A DNA stretch of 64,000 nucleotides from Bacillus pumilus (GTDB lineage Bacteria; Bacillota; Bacilli; Bacillales; Bacillaceae). The notes under the pieces are model-generated. The model made no database searches and was not told where the DNA came from. It worked only from the letters and a program-made list of their open reading frames with translations. The stretch spans positions 142,276 to 206,275 of the forward strand of contig MKZN01000006.1 in assembly GCA_001938995.1 (NCBI GenBank), in the 5' to 3' direction. Shown here piece by piece: positions 47,150 through 56,189 of this stretch. Made by a program: the position numbers and the translations under genes. Within the stretch, counting starts at the first letter, position 1. The number at the start of each line of letters is the position of its first letter.

Positions 47150-48133
47150 ATGAAACGTGTGAAATATTTCTTGATCTGTTTATCAGCACTTCTGTTACTC
47201 TTGACAGGCTGTGGGGGAAAACAGCAATTTACACCACCTAGCAGCTCTCAATCAATCGCTGTGATTTCTCAATTGAAAAAAGCATCCTTTTCAATTGCTG
47301 ATTTACAAAAGAATAAAATTGTCTCTTCCGTTGATTTAAAACACCCATTAACTGACCTCATTCAAATTAACAACGATTCCATCATTGCAACAAGTAAAGA
47401 AGGACAGTCTCTTATTGAAATCAACTTAAAAAAAGGAACTACAACTGATTATTTGGATTTGAACAAAGGACTCACTTCAATGGCATATGACTCGTCTTCA
47501 CACACTTTGTTTGTGGCAGACTCAGAGAAGAACGTCATTTATTTTATTGATACACAGCTTAAAAAAGTGAAGACGACCGTCAAAACAGGAAAATTGCCTT
47601 CTTCAATGACACTTTCTTCTTCTGGAACTTTATTTGTTTTAAATGCGGAGAGTCATACGGTGTCAGTCATTGATATTGCAAAAGAAAAAAATATACGTAC
47701 GATCCCTGTACTGGAGCGACCTTCTGGTATTCATTTTGACGGACAATCCATTTGGGTAGGTGGACACGGTAAGCCTGGCACTTTAAACAAAAGCATTTAC
47801 GCATATGACCCAAAGACTGGAAAACAACAACATGAAATCAAACTGGGAGTTATGCCAGTTGCATTTTTTTCAGAAAAGGGCTCTTCCATTTTATATGTAC
47901 TATGCCATGGAGATCATACACTATATAAAGTAGATACGAAGTCAAATAAGCAGCTCGCCTCTGTTGAAACAGGACAAAATCCGAATTATATCACTGCCAG
48001 TTCCTCATCCATATATGTGAGTAATTTAGATGACAATTCAGTATCAGTCATCGACAAAACTACATTCATGACGAAAAACCGACTGAATGTCCCATCAGGA
48101 CCATATGCAATCGTGTTGGAGGAAAAAAAATGA
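47150..48133 (+). CDS. beta-propeller (YVTN-type) lipoprotein
   Basis: Surface lipoprotein of 327 aa. The signal peptide ends in the lipobox LLTGC with Cys21. Seven or so repeated blades follow (for example HTLFVADSEKNVIYFIDTQ, TLFVLNAESHTVSVIDI, SSSIYVSNLDDNSVSVIDK), as in YVTN or SMP-30-like propellers. AAAGGGG precedes the ATG. The stop overlaps the start of the response regulator by 4 nt, so the three proteins form one unit and the lipoprotein may be a sensor or the output of the pathway. No close named homologue comes to mind. Confidence 0.75.
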   Translation: MKRVKYFLICLSALLLLLTGCGGKQQFTPPSSSQSIAVISQLKKASFSIADLQKNKIVSSVDLKHPLTDLIQINNDSIIATSKEGQSLIEINLKKGTTTDYLDLNKGLTSMAYDSSSHTLFVADSEKNVIYFIDTQLKKVKTTVKTGKLPSSMTLSSSGTLFVLNAESHTVSVIDIAKEKNIRTIPVLERPSGIHFDGQSIWVGGHGKPGTLNKSIYAYDPKTGKQQHEIKLGVMPVAFFSEKGSSILYVLCHGDHTLYKVDTKSNKQLASVETGQNPNYITASSSSIYVSNLDDNSVSVIDKTTFMTKNRLNVPSGPYAIVLEEKK

Positions 48134-48816
48134 AAGAAAAAATGCATATACTACTAGTAGATGATGAGTCGGACATGCTCGACTTAATTGGCTCATTTTT
48201 GCAGAAACAGGGGTTTTACATCAGAACAGCAAATAATGGAATTGACGCCTTACATCTACTCGAAAAAGAACCTATTGACCTAGTTGTATTGGATATCATG
48301 ATGCCTGATATGGATGGGTTTGAAGTCTGTCAACACATTCGACAAACATCTCAAATCCCCATTTTATTCTTAACGGCAAGAAGTTATGAAGAGGATCGAA
48401 TTAGAGGTCTTGAAATTGGGGCAGATGACTATATTATGAAACCATTCAGCTTGCGTGAACTTGCAGCAAGAATTGAAACGACCTTAAGAAGAATTCGTGG
48501 ACTTTCATTAAAACGAAGCCGAATACAGATCGGTGATATGGAGATAGACCAAGATGCAAGACAAGTATACCTGCATGAACAGCCCATTAATTTAACGAGA
48601 AGGGAATTTGATTTACTCAACTTTCTACTGTTAAATCAAGGACAAGTTTTCTCTCGTGAACAGCTCTACCAAAAGGTATGGGAATCCCACTCGTTCAATG
48701 GCTCTTTGAGAACTGTGGATACACATATTAAAACACTTCGATTGAAACTAAAGAGTGCTGAACGAAATATTAAGACAGTTTGGGGCGTTGGCTATAAGTT
48801 TGAGGAGGACGAATGA
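48130..48816 (+). CDS. OmpR/PhoB-family response regulator
   Basis: Regulator of 228 aa. The receiver domain (about 5-118) has acidic Asp11/Asp12, phospho-acceptor Asp55 in LVVLDIMMP, Thr in FLTARS and Lys in IMKPF. The C-terminal winged helix (about 130-226) ends in VDTHIKTLRLKLK and VWGVGYKF. It overlaps both neighbours by 4 nt. Its probable targets include its own promoter region, which has repeats, and the glycosyltransferase genes once present downstream. Confidence 0.88.
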   Translation: MKEKMHILLVDDESDMLDLIGSFLQKQGFYIRTANNGIDALHLLEKEPIDLVVLDIMMPDMDGFEVCQHIRQTSQIPILFLTARSYEEDRIRGLEIGADDYIMKPFSLRELAARIETTLRRIRGLSLKRSRIQIGDMEIDQDARQVYLHEQPINLTRREFDLLNFLLLNQGQVFSREQLYQKVWESHSFNGSLRTVDTHIKTLRLKLKSAERNIKTVWGVGYKFEEDE

Positions 48817-50228
48817 AGCCATTATCAATTAAAAAGAAAATACTTTTACTCATCCTTGCCGTTATTGGAATTGTTGCCGCCTCAGCTCTTGCACTGACTT
48901 ATTACTTATATCAGCATTTATATATTGATAAACAAATTGATTCCTTAAGTTTACAAGGAGAAAAATTGGCAGAGGTCTACCACAAACACGGCAAAGACAC
49001 GTATTTTACAGATCGAATCAAATGGGCAAATGATTCAAGTCAAGCAAACATCATTTTTACAGATGATCCAATGGAGCTTTCAAGTGGTATTCCCTTTGAC
49101 ACGAATACAAACGAGAATCTGATCACTTTCAAGGAACGCCAAGAACTGCTTCAAGGGGAAACCGTAGTGTTAATACGAGAACACCCTCAGTTTCATCAAG
49201 ACATTCTTGGAATTGCCATCCCTGTTTTTTCAAATAAAGATGATTTGTCGGGGACGATTTTCCTCTCTATGCCATTATCTGATGTGTATGAACCGTTTGT
49301 CCAAATTAGGTTGACACTCGGGCTGTCTATTCTATTTATCATGTTGCTGATATTCTTTATTGGATACAAGAGTTCAAACAAAATCGTGCGAACCATTAAT
49401 CAAATGAAGGAAATTGCAATGGAAATGGAATCTGGAGATTTTTCAAAGCGAATGACTGTTACCAAAAAAGGCGATGAATTAAATCAGCTTAGTCGTTCGT
49501 TCAATAAACTGTCTTCCTCACTCGAAAAGGTTGAACAGCATCGAAGGGGATTTCTTGCCAATGTGTCTCACGAACTCAGGACTCCTTTAAGTTATATGAA
49601 AGGCTATGCAGAAGGGATAGAAGAGGGCGTCATCGAGCAAAAGAAAGGGATGCAAATCATCCAAGATGAGGCTACACGTTTAAGTCGACTTGTTCACGAC
49701 CTTTTAGACCTTGCGCAACTAGAGGGAGATTCCTATCCACTGACGAAGGAGCCTATTGTTTTTGCCCAGCTCATCCATGATGTTCTCGATCAAGTAGAAT
49801 TCATCGCTAGTCAAAAAGGTATTTCTCTCAAACGATCGCTTGAAGAGGATTGTATTACGTATGGTGATAGCGATCGGTTGCAACAAGTCGTTCGAAATTT
49901 GCTAGACAACGCCATCCATTATACGCCGCACGGGAAATCAATTTTGATTGAATTACATGTCGACCATCACACTGCTGAATTAAGGGTGAAGGACGAGGGC
50001 AACGGGATACCAAAAGAAGATCTACCGCATGTTTCAGAGCGTTTTTATCGAGTCAATAAGGCTCGCACAAGAAAAGACGGTGGTTCTGGACTTGGGCTAG
50101 CCATTGTCTATCAAATTGTTAAAAAGCACAATGGGACGTTTGACATTCAATCAGATCCAGGCAGAGGAACGACAGCCGTCATTCAATTGCCAAATGCTTC
50201 ATATCACGAAAATTTCCCAACTCAATGA
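48813..50228 (+). CDS. membrane sensor histidine kinase
   Basis: Kinase of 471 aa. TM1 (about 9-33), an extracellular sensor region (about 40-165) and TM2 (about 166-185) are followed by HAMP (about 187-240). HisKA has His253 in NVSHELRTPL, and HATPase_c has N, G1 (DEGNGIPKED) and G2 (GGSGLGLAI) boxes. It is a standard partner of the overlapping response regulator. The signal is unknown; cotranscription with a surface lipoprotein suggests an envelope signal. Confidence 0.88.
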   Translation: MKPLSIKKKILLLILAVIGIVAASALALTYYLYQHLYIDKQIDSLSLQGEKLAEVYHKHGKDTYFTDRIKWANDSSQANIIFTDDPMELSSGIPFDTNTNENLITFKERQELLQGETVVLIREHPQFHQDILGIAIPVFSNKDDLSGTIFLSMPLSDVYEPFVQIRLTLGLSILFIMLLIFFIGYKSSNKIVRTINQMKEIAMEMESGDFSKRMTVTKKGDELNQLSRSFNKLSSSLEKVEQHRRGFLANVSHELRTPLSYMKGYAEGIEEGVIEQKKGMQIIQDEATRLSRLVHDLLDLAQLEGDSYPLTKEPIVFAQLIHDVLDQVEFIASQKGISLKRSLEEDCITYGDSDRLQQVVRNLLDNAIHYTPHGKSILIELHVDHHTAELRVKDEGNGIPKEDLPHVSERFYRVNKARTRKDGGSGLGLAIVYQIVKKHNGTFDIQSDPGRGTTAVIQLPNASYHENFPTQ

Positions 50229-50295
50229 TAAAACTACCAAACTTCGGAAAACATCCACCTACACCCTAAATAAAATCAGTATCCTTACTGACTGA

Positions 50296-50327
50296 ACAGC
50301 TCTTTCTCAACAAGAGCTGTTTTTATT
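50296..50327 (+). terminator. terminator after the two-component operon
   Basis: A 9-bp perfect stem (50296-50304 with 50312-50320) followed by T residues. Confidence 0.8.
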
Positions 50328-50419
50328 CTCCTAAAAAATAAAGAATTGGTCTTTTTTTATTAACAATTTATTCATATTTGCTTGTTACACTTTTTTCAAG
50401 ATTAGAAAAAAGGAGTGAC

Positions 50420-50662
50420 ATGCTTTTGATCAAACGTTTTCAGTCATTTGATATCTTTTTATTTTTTATCCTGATTTTATCTGCCATCTTAAACTTTTAT
50501 CACATTTGGACAGATGATACGGTGAATGCGTATTATACAGCAGCGGTTACAAGCATGATGCAAAGTTGGCATCATTTCTTCTTTGCTTCATTTGATCCAG
50601 CAGGATATGTCACGATCGATAAACCACCGCTTGCCTTTTGGATGCAAACGACTTTAGATTGA
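50420..50662 (+). pseudogene. N-terminal fragment of a GT39-type membrane glycosyltransferase
   Basis: The ATG at 50420 follows AAAGGAG. The roughly 80 codons cover the first membrane helix (FDIFLFFILILSAILNF) and the catalytic-loop start of dolichyl-phosphate-mannose-type transferases: the N(A/T)YY and PAGYVTIDKPPLAFWMQT motifs. The usual protein exceeds 600 aa, but here the frame stops after WMQTTLD, where it is joined to the end of another glycosyltransferase. The start signals are intact, so a short membrane peptide may still be made. Confidence 0.75.
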
Positions 50663-51153
50663 TGGATCGAAAGGTGTGTCATGAGATGAAAAAAATACGA
50701 GAGAAAAATCCATTTGTTCGTGGTTTGGTTAGCTGGGTCGGATTCAAACAAACTGCGGTAGAATACGTTCGAGATGAACGGCTCGCCGGTGAAACAAAGT
50801 ATCCACTTAAAAAGATGCTCAAGCTCTCAATGGACGGCATCACATCCTTTTCCTACAAGCCTTTGAAGCTAGCAAGCATTGCAGGCGTTGCTCTTTCAGC
50901 TATCGGATTCATTTCGATGTTTCTCGTTTTATACTTGAAACTCTTTACCAATAGTACAATTACTGGCTGGAGTTCATTACTCGTCATACAGCTTTTCTTT
51001 AGCGGAATTACCCTCTTTATACTAGGCATGATCGGGGAATATATTGGCCGCATTTACGATGAAGCAAAGGATCGGCCTTTATACATCGTGAGGGAGAGTT
51101 ATGGGCTTCAGTCAACAACTCATTCGGTTCAATCACCGGTTCATTTCAAGTAA
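50640..51153 (+). pseudogene. C-terminal fragment of a GT2 polyprenyl-phosphate glycosyltransferase (GtrB/DPM1-like)
   Basis: Translation from 50640 gives DANDFRLMDRKVCHEMKKI, the conserved inner part of GtrB/YkcC-type GT2 enzymes. This is followed by GFKQTAVEY, RLAGETKYPLKKM and two C-terminal membrane helices. The first half of the catalytic domain (DDGS, DADLQ) is missing, and no start codon with a ribosome site is present. Its frame differs from the upstream GT39 fragment by +2. The pair resembles the B. subtilis ykcB–ykcC order with the middle deleted. Confidence 0.75.
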
Positions 51154-51167
51154 TACAAGCAACATGA

Positions 51168-51212
51168 AAAAAAAGCGTGCAAAACCTGTTGATAAGGTCT
51201 TGCACGCTTTCT
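51168..51212. terminator. terminator shared by the GT2 fragment and the permease gene
   Basis: A long stem (51172-51187 with 51194-51210, one or two mismatches) with A and T tails on either side. Confidence 0.8.
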
Positions 51213-51214
51213 GA

Positions 51215-52564
51215 TTAAATGGCTGTGTCAAATCGTTTCCTGTTGATCAAGAAAGAAAGCGTAATGATCAAGTAAATCCCCATTGTCACCACCGTTTGGA
51301 AGATCGGAGTATTTAAAACAATCCCAATAAAAATTGCCATAATGGCAATGACAGAAAACCATGTCGTGAAAGGATACAGCTTCACACGATATTCCCCTGG
51401 CTCCGCTGCGTTTCTAGATTTCAAATGACCAACTGCAATGATAAACCAGATGAATAACACCGTATAACTTAAAGATCCCATCAAGTAATTAAACGTTTTA
51501 TCACCTAAGAAAATTGAAATCAACACTGCCGCATACAATGTAGATGTACAAGCAAGGATCGCTCTGACGGGTACCTGCTGCTTCGACAGCTTCGAGAAGC
51601 CCTTCCATATACGCCCGTCCATCGCCTGCGTATAAAGCACCCTTGATGAAGCATACAAGCCCGAGTTCATTGAAGACAAGATCGCAAGCAAAATGATGCC
51701 ATTCATCATATCACTTGCATATGGCAACCCTATTGTTGCAAACACTGTGACGAATGGGCTAACTTGCTCATTGTTTACCTGATTCCAAGGGATTAAGCTA
51801 ACAATGATAAAAAACGGCAAGACATAGAAACCGATGATTCGTACAAAAGTACTTTGAATCGCTTTCGGAATGACCTTTTCAGGATGTTTCGTTTCCGCCA
51901 ATGTGACCCCAATCATCTCGGTTCCACCATACGAATACACCACAACAAGCATTGCGGCAATTAATCCACCAGTGCCATTAGGGAAAAATCCTCCGTGTTC
52001 AGTTAGATTGGACAATCCCGGTGCTGCGTGCTGCCCGAATGAGACAAACAACATCGTGATCCCAATGATAATAAATAAAAGAATGACAACAATTTTAATG
52101 GAGGCTAACCAATACTCTGTCTCTGCAAACATTTTCACCGAACAGACATTGATCAATGTCACAGCAAGTGAAATGATTAACACAAGAATCCAAATTGGCA
52201 CTCCAGGGAACCAGTACCGAATAAAGATGGCAGAAACAATGGCTTCTGCTGCAATGTTCAGGACCCACATCTTCCAATAAATCCAATCTAAAAAATAGGC
52301 AGGGTATTTTCCTAAGACAGGTTCAATCAAATCTCGGAAAGTTCTTGCTCCAGGTCGTGCGACAGTCATTTCGGCAAGTCCTTGCATAATAAATAATAGA
52401 ATAAGACCACCAATCATATAAGCCAAAATAACAGCAGGACCTGCAATATCAATGGCAGAACTGCTTCCTTTAAAGAGGCCGGCACCAATTGCACCGCCGA
52501 GCGCAAGCATCATAATATGCCTTGACGTCATTGTTCGTTTTAAATGCACATGTTCCTTTTCCAT
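51215..52564 (-). CDS. yvbW: amino-acid permease of the APC family, T-box controlled (probably leucine/branched-chain)
   Basis: Membrane transporter of 449 aa with about 12 helices. The first helix carries the APC substrate motif GGAIGAGLFKGSS, followed by GPAVILAYMIGG, and YSYGGTEMIGVTLAETKHPEK is the conserved loop of the AAT subfamily. It is preceded by a T-box leader with a candidate CUC (Leu) specifier, as for B. subtilis yvbW, which makes leucine or a related amino acid the likely substrate. Proton symport is assumed from the family. Monocistronic. Confidence 0.82.
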   Translation of the reverse strand: MEKEHVHLKRTMTSRHIMMLALGGAIGAGLFKGSSSAIDIAGPAVILAYMIGGLILLFIMQGLAEMTVARPGARTFRDLIEPVLGKYPAYFLDWIYWKMWVLNIAAEAIVSAIFIRYWFPGVPIWILVLIISLAVTLINVCSVKMFAETEYWLASIKIVVILLFIIIGITMLFVSFGQHAAPGLSNLTEHGGFFPNGTGGLIAAMLVVVYSYGGTEMIGVTLAETKHPEKVIPKAIQSTFVRIIGFYVLPFFIIVSLIPWNQVNNEQVSPFVTVFATIGLPYASDMMNGIILLAILSSMNSGLYASSRVLYTQAMDGRIWKGFSKLSKQQVPVRAILACTSTLYAAVLISIFLGDKTFNYLMGSLSYTVLFIWFIIAVGHLKSRNAAEPGEYRVKLYPFTTWFSVIAIMAIFIGIVLNTPIFQTVVTMGIYLIITLSFLINRKRFDTAI

Positions 52565-52615
52565 TCACGATAGCTCCTTTTGAATTTGAATCTTCAGACA
52601 AATATAAAATAAGAG

Positions 52616-52825
52616 CACATAAAAAGGCCAGCCATCTCCCTGAAGAGACGACTGACCTTGCAACCGCGTTACCACTCTTATTGATTCAGCGAGGGCTGAA
52701 TCCAACTTAAAACCCGATAACGGAGGTCACACGTAAAGACTTACTATTCATTCAGCCTTACCGCTTATTGAGCGAGTTCAATGATTCGTTTTACTGCGTT
52801 GCACCGACCCGCAGCTCTCTTTACA
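52616..52825 (-). promoter_or_regulatory. T-box riboswitch, probably tRNA-Leu specific
   Basis: Stem I base GTAAAGA (52824-52818) pairs with TCTTTAC (52739-52733). A CUC triplet in GAACTCGCT (near 52774) is my candidate specifier. Stem III is a perfect 8-bp hairpin (GATTCAGC/GCTGAATC). The T-box AGAGTGGTAACGCGGTT lies at 52678-52662. The terminator (about 52657-52627, several G-U pairs) ends in five U residues. Low charged tRNA-Leu would allow readthrough into the permease. The region 52826-52953 upstream has TTGACG/TTGACT -35 candidates only. Confidence 0.88.
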
Positions 52826-52953
52826 AAACGATGTTCATTTACTATTCTCAAGTCAAAGCGTTTATCGTCAATTTTTATATTCATCAAAGATTTTATTTTT
52901 TAAATATACTGACTAACCACGCAATTGTCAATATCCTTTTTCAGTCACATCTA

Positions 52954-53628
52954 TTAACGAATCCAAACAGCTACCTCATCCATCGGACGGCGTGTTTTGC
53001 CACGCTTCGGTTCAATTACACGGTAACCAAAGGCTGCCATCACTGAGACATCGTACTGACCATCCTCAAGTAAGCCTTCCTCTTCTAACATACGATGAAT
53101 TTCATCGTAGCTGAAGCCTTCCACTGGGCATGAATCAATCCCTATTTGTGCAGCAGCTGACATCATATTTCCAAGGGCAATATATGTCTGTTTAGAAGCC
53201 CAATCAAAAAGCGTACGGTCATTCTCAAGTAGATGAAGATCGTTTTCTTGGAATTGCTTGTAGTATTCCTTTACCATGTCAAACGTCTCGTCTGTCATCC
53301 CCTTGATCTGTTTGTTGATGTATTCAGCATATGCTGAGTCATATCGTGCATCTGTTCTTGCCAAAATGATCACAAAATGACTAGCAGTCGGAAGCTGTTT
53401 TTGCGCCCCCCACGTATACTCTTTTAACTTTTCCCTCAATGCTTCATTTTGAATCACAAGGAATTTCCAGGGCTCAAACCCTACAGAACTTGGGGAAAGT
53501 CTCCCCGTTTCTAAAATAAATGCAAAATCATCCTCTGGAATCTTTTTCGTTGGGTCAAACTCCTTTGTTGCATGACGGAACTCATACGCTTCAATGATTT
53601 CTTTTTTTAACAAGTCTTTGTTTCTCAT
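52954..53628 (-). CDS. yfkO: NAD(P)H nitroreductase / flavin oxidoreductase (YfkO/HypO-like)
   Basis: FMN-dependent nitroreductase-fold enzyme of 224 aa. The FMN site begins with EFRHATKEFD (RHA(T/S)K motif), SPSSVGFEPWKFLV is the second conserved block, and the C-terminal GYR...KTRRPMDEV is typical. B. subtilis YfkO (HypO) is induced by disulfide stress through HypR. Here it is divergent from an HxlR-type regulator, so local control is likely. The physiological substrate is unknown. Confidence 0.85.
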   Translation of the reverse strand: MRNKDLLKKEIIEAYEFRHATKEFDPTKKIPEDDFAFILETGRLSPSSVGFEPWKFLVIQNEALREKLKEYTWGAQKQLPTASHFVIILARTDARYDSAYAEYINKQIKGMTDETFDMVKEYYKQFQENDLHLLENDRTLFDWASKQTYIALGNMMSAAAQIGIDSCPVEGFSYDEIHRMLEEEGLLEDGQYDVSVMAAFGYRVIEPKRGKTRRPMDEVAVWIR

Positions 53629-53743
53629 AATGAATCATCCTTTCTATTGATCAAATAGGGTGTGCTTTTCGTCAATCCAATTTCTTTCCATTTCAATTAA
53701 GAAATTGTTATGATAGGAAAACACACAACCCAAATAACTGATG

Positions 53744-53758
53744 TTACCTCTATGGTAA
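53744..53758. promoter_or_regulatory. dyad in the yfkO/HxlR intergenic region
   Basis: TTACC-N5-GGTAA, perfect 5-bp arms, in the middle of the divergent interval 53629-53854. It is a candidate operator for the HxlR protein; the arms are short, so it could be chance. Confidence 0.3.
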
Positions 53759-53854
53759 AAGAAAAGCTTCCATTGATTCAAGTACGCACATTTTTGTTCG
53801 TTAGGTACAAACGTGTTCTTTATCATCATTTTCGCTTTAGAAAGGAGTTTAAAG

Positions 53855-54220
53855 ATGAGTGCACCATCTAATCCTGTCAGTATAGTGAATCATGGCTGTC
53901 CCGTTTCTGTCACAACGAGAGTCATTGGAGGGAAATGGAAAGGAGTGATCCTTTATCATTTAACTTGCGGTCCAAAACGATACAATGAATTGCGCCGCCT
54001 CCTGCCAAGAATTTCTCAGCGCGTCTTAACGTTGCAATTGCGTGAGCTTGAACAGGACCGCATTGTTCACAGAGAAGTGTATGAGGAGGTTCCTCTTCGG
54101 GTGGAATATTCACTCACATCTCTTGGTGATACATTAAAACCCATCATCTTCGCCATGCGTGAGTGGGGTGCTACATACGAAGATGCGTCACGTATAAAAG
54201 AAAAAAGCTGCCATCATTAG
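53855..54220 (+). CDS. HxlR-family transcriptional regulator (HypR-like)
   Basis: Winged-helix regulator of 121 aa. The HxlR core is [46 protein letters not shown]. Cys15 in HGCPVSVT is at the position of the redox-sensing cysteine of HypR and related thiol sensors; a second Cys38 (HLTCG) could form a disulfide. The ATG at 53855 follows AAAGGAG. It is divergent from the yfkO-like nitroreductase gene. In B. subtilis HypR activates hypO (yfkO) although the two are not adjacent; here the pair is physically linked. Repression is equally possible. Confidence 0.82.
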   Translation: MSAPSNPVSIVNHGCPVSVTTRVIGGKWKGVILYHLTCGPKRYNELRRLLPRISQRVLTLQLRELEQDRIVHREVYEEVPLRVEYSLTSLGDTLKPIIFAMREWGATYEDASRIKEKSCHH

Positions 54221-54230
54221 CAGCTTTTTA
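54201..54230. terminator. bidirectional terminator, HxlR gene / minJ
   Basis: A 10-bp perfect stem (54202-54211 with 54220-54229) between convergent genes; the HxlR stop codon lies in the loop side. Confidence 0.8.
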
Positions 54231-55415
54231 AGTTGAAATTGCCGTTTGCTCTTGAATTGGATCATCCTTCACAAATAGGATGCCAAGCTCATGATGCTCT
54301 CCTTCGTAAGAAGCACGTTTTTCAAATCGAGTTTGATCATTTAGACCGATGATTTCAAGCTTTGTCAGCGCTCGATTCGTTTGGAGCGCTTCATAAAATT
54401 CCGAAACGGTCTTGACCTCTATTCCATTCACTTTTGTAATCACTTCGCCGATTTCAAGCTTTAAATCAGCCGCAGGTGTATTAGGAATAATCCCTAGCAC
54501 CATCAGCCCTTGATTCCGCTTGGAGAAGTAGAATGGAGCAGCATTGTCATTTACCCGCTGCTTCCAAGAAAGAAAGGCTCTTCCTACAATAGCTATTAGA
54601 GCAGCTCCCCAGGCAATCGGCTCAAACCAAATACTTGCAGCACCTAGTAATGCAACAGCGAGTCCAAGCATGAGAATACGCCGAGCCGTAATTTGTATAC
54701 TGACTATTGGCAGTGATCCTTGAATTCGTTGCCCGAAGCCAATCATATATGGAATACAAATAAACGAAAAGCTCTGATCATACACTTGGAGCACTGGCCA
54801 CCATGGCAGAGTTGAGGTCAGTTCACCTGCTGGCATCAGTAGGACAAGAGGTATAAGCCACAGACGGTTCGCCCGCTGCTGGCCAATCAAAAGTCCTCTT
54901 GCACTCATCACCATTGCAGGCGATGTACGTAAATGCGCTGTTCGATACGCTAAAATCCCTTCGGTCATTAATAGGAATCCTAGCAGAATGACAACGGCTG
55001 ATGCATTCATCATCGAAAGCTGCGGCAGCAGGGAATGGCTCACTTGGAAATACATCATGCCAAGTGCCGCAATAAGACTGAAACCGAGTGTATATGCAGA
55101 CGATAGCGCACTCGCCTTAAAGAATAAAGACAACACGATGGTCATCGCCGCAATCAACACGATCAATCCAGATGGGAGGGCAATCCCTAAACCAACTGAA
55201 ATGACAGATAGGCAAACCCCTACAATCCATCCCTTTGAATATGTAAATTTTAGTTCATCGTAGACATCTTCTATTCTAGTTTGAAACGCTTTTCTCTCCC
55301 GCTTCACGCGGATGTAGCCATATAGTAGGCTAATTAATATCATGAAATAAAAAAGAGGATGGATTAAAAACAGACCGATCGCTTTTAATCCGACTCCCAT
55401 CCACTCTGAACTCAT
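54228..55415 (-). CDS. minJ: cell-division topological determinant MinJ
   Basis: Membrane protein of 395 aa with about seven hydrophobic segments (residues 10-275) and a C-terminal cytoplasmic PDZ domain (about 295-370: FSKRNQGLMVLGIIPNTPAADLKLEIGEVITKVNGIEV). In B. subtilis MinJ links MinD to DivIVA at the poles and at new septa. Its position beside swrA and ctpB is the same there. Start ATG at 55415. Confidence 0.9.
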   Translation of the reverse strand: MSSEWMGVGLKAIGLFLIHPLFYFMILISLLYGYIRVKRERKAFQTRIEDVYDELKFTYSKGWIVGVCLSVISVGLGIALPSGLIVLIAAMTIVLSLFFKASALSSAYTLGFSLIAALGMMYFQVSHSLLPQLSMMNASAVVILLGFLLMTEGILAYRTAHLRTSPAMVMSARGLLIGQQRANRLWLIPLVLLMPAGELTSTLPWWPVLQVYDQSFSFICIPYMIGFGQRIQGSLPIVSIQITARRILMLGLAVALLGAASIWFEPIAWGAALIAIVGRAFLSWKQRVNDNAAPFYFSKRNQGLMVLGIIPNTPAADLKLEIGEVITKVNGIEVKTVSEFYEALQTNRALTKLEIIGLNDQTRFEKRASYEGEHHELGILFVKDDPIQEQTAIST

Positions 55416-55483
55416 TATCGTTCACCGCCCAAGTCAAGCATTTTCCTTTATTCTATCAAATAAATCGATGCTTGACATCAGGT

Positions 55484-55837
55484 TTATTTCTCCTGATTCA
55501 TCCAAAGTGTGACATTCGACAGTGAAAAGTCTTTTAAATAGTGATTAACATCTACATCTAGTATGCCGCCGAGAAGCTGCATGGACCTCTTGATGTCGGT
55601 TAAGTTTATACCAAGTCTCTTATGATTATCCATTAAATAATTGAAGTATATCTCAGCACAGTCTTCATCAATTTCGTCGACTGATTCTACCGTTGTGTAG
55701 TTGACCAAGTATCTGCTTAACAGCATGAGCAGACTTAATGCCTTTGTAGAGGAAAACGTCACATCTTTCGAACGACTCTTCAGTTCCTCTACCAACTCGT
55801 AATATTTTTTCTCTCTTACAATACTTGCCCTTTTCAA
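55484..55837 (-). CDS. swrA: swarming motility protein SwrA
   Basis: 117-aa cytoplasmic protein, full length, closely resembling B. subtilis SwrA, which acts with DegU~P at the fla/che promoter to raise flagellar number. No domain outside the family. TTG start at 55837 after GGGGGT. The A-tract early in the gene is only six bases (55810-55805), shorter than the 8/9-base tract whose slippage inactivates swrA in laboratory B. subtilis, so this copy should be stably on. A SigD-type promoter lies upstream. Confidence 0.92.
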   Translation of the reverse strand: MKRASIVREKKYYELVEELKSRSKDVTFSSTKALSLLMLLSRYLVNYTTVESVDEIDEDCAEIYFNYLMDNHKRLGINLTDIKRSMQLLGGILDVDVNHYLKDFSLSNVTLWMNQEK

Positions 55838-56041
55838 TTGTGTACCCCCATTTACTAGTTCTTTTAAGAAAAGCGCAAACCTCGGTACAGCTTAATGCTT
55901 AAGCTGAATATCCGCAAAAAATAAAATATTTAAAATAAGTGCTACTTTTTATTGTAAGAATTATTTATGTAACATACAACTTGCAAAAGTTTCATTTTCA
56001 TGACATGTTTAAATCAACAGAAAGTCTCTTATATAAATATG

Positions 56042-56068
56042 TTATCGGGTATATTCGACGGAATGTTA
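56042..56068 (-). promoter_or_regulatory. SigD-type promoter of swrA
   Basis: TAAC (56068-56065), 15-nt spacer, CCCGATAA (56049-56042), against the SigD consensus TAAA-N15-GCCGATAT. It lies about 205 nt before swrA. The B. subtilis gene also has a SigD promoter besides a SigA one. The AT-rich interval 55838-56154 contains no gene. Confidence 0.55.
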
Positions 56069-56154
56069 TGTTTTTTGTGAAATAAATGAATATATTTCTC
56101 GATATAATTTATTTTTATGAATAAATTATTACATGTTCGTGACACTTAAGAACC

Positions 56155-56189
56155 AATAAATAAAGAGGCTTTTCTTCGCCTCTTTATTT
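56155..56189 (-). terminator. terminator of ctpB
   Basis: A stem of about 10 bp (56188-56178 with 56169-56159) on the minus strand with the ctpB stop codon in its 5' arm; the trailing U-run is short. Confidence 0.65.
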
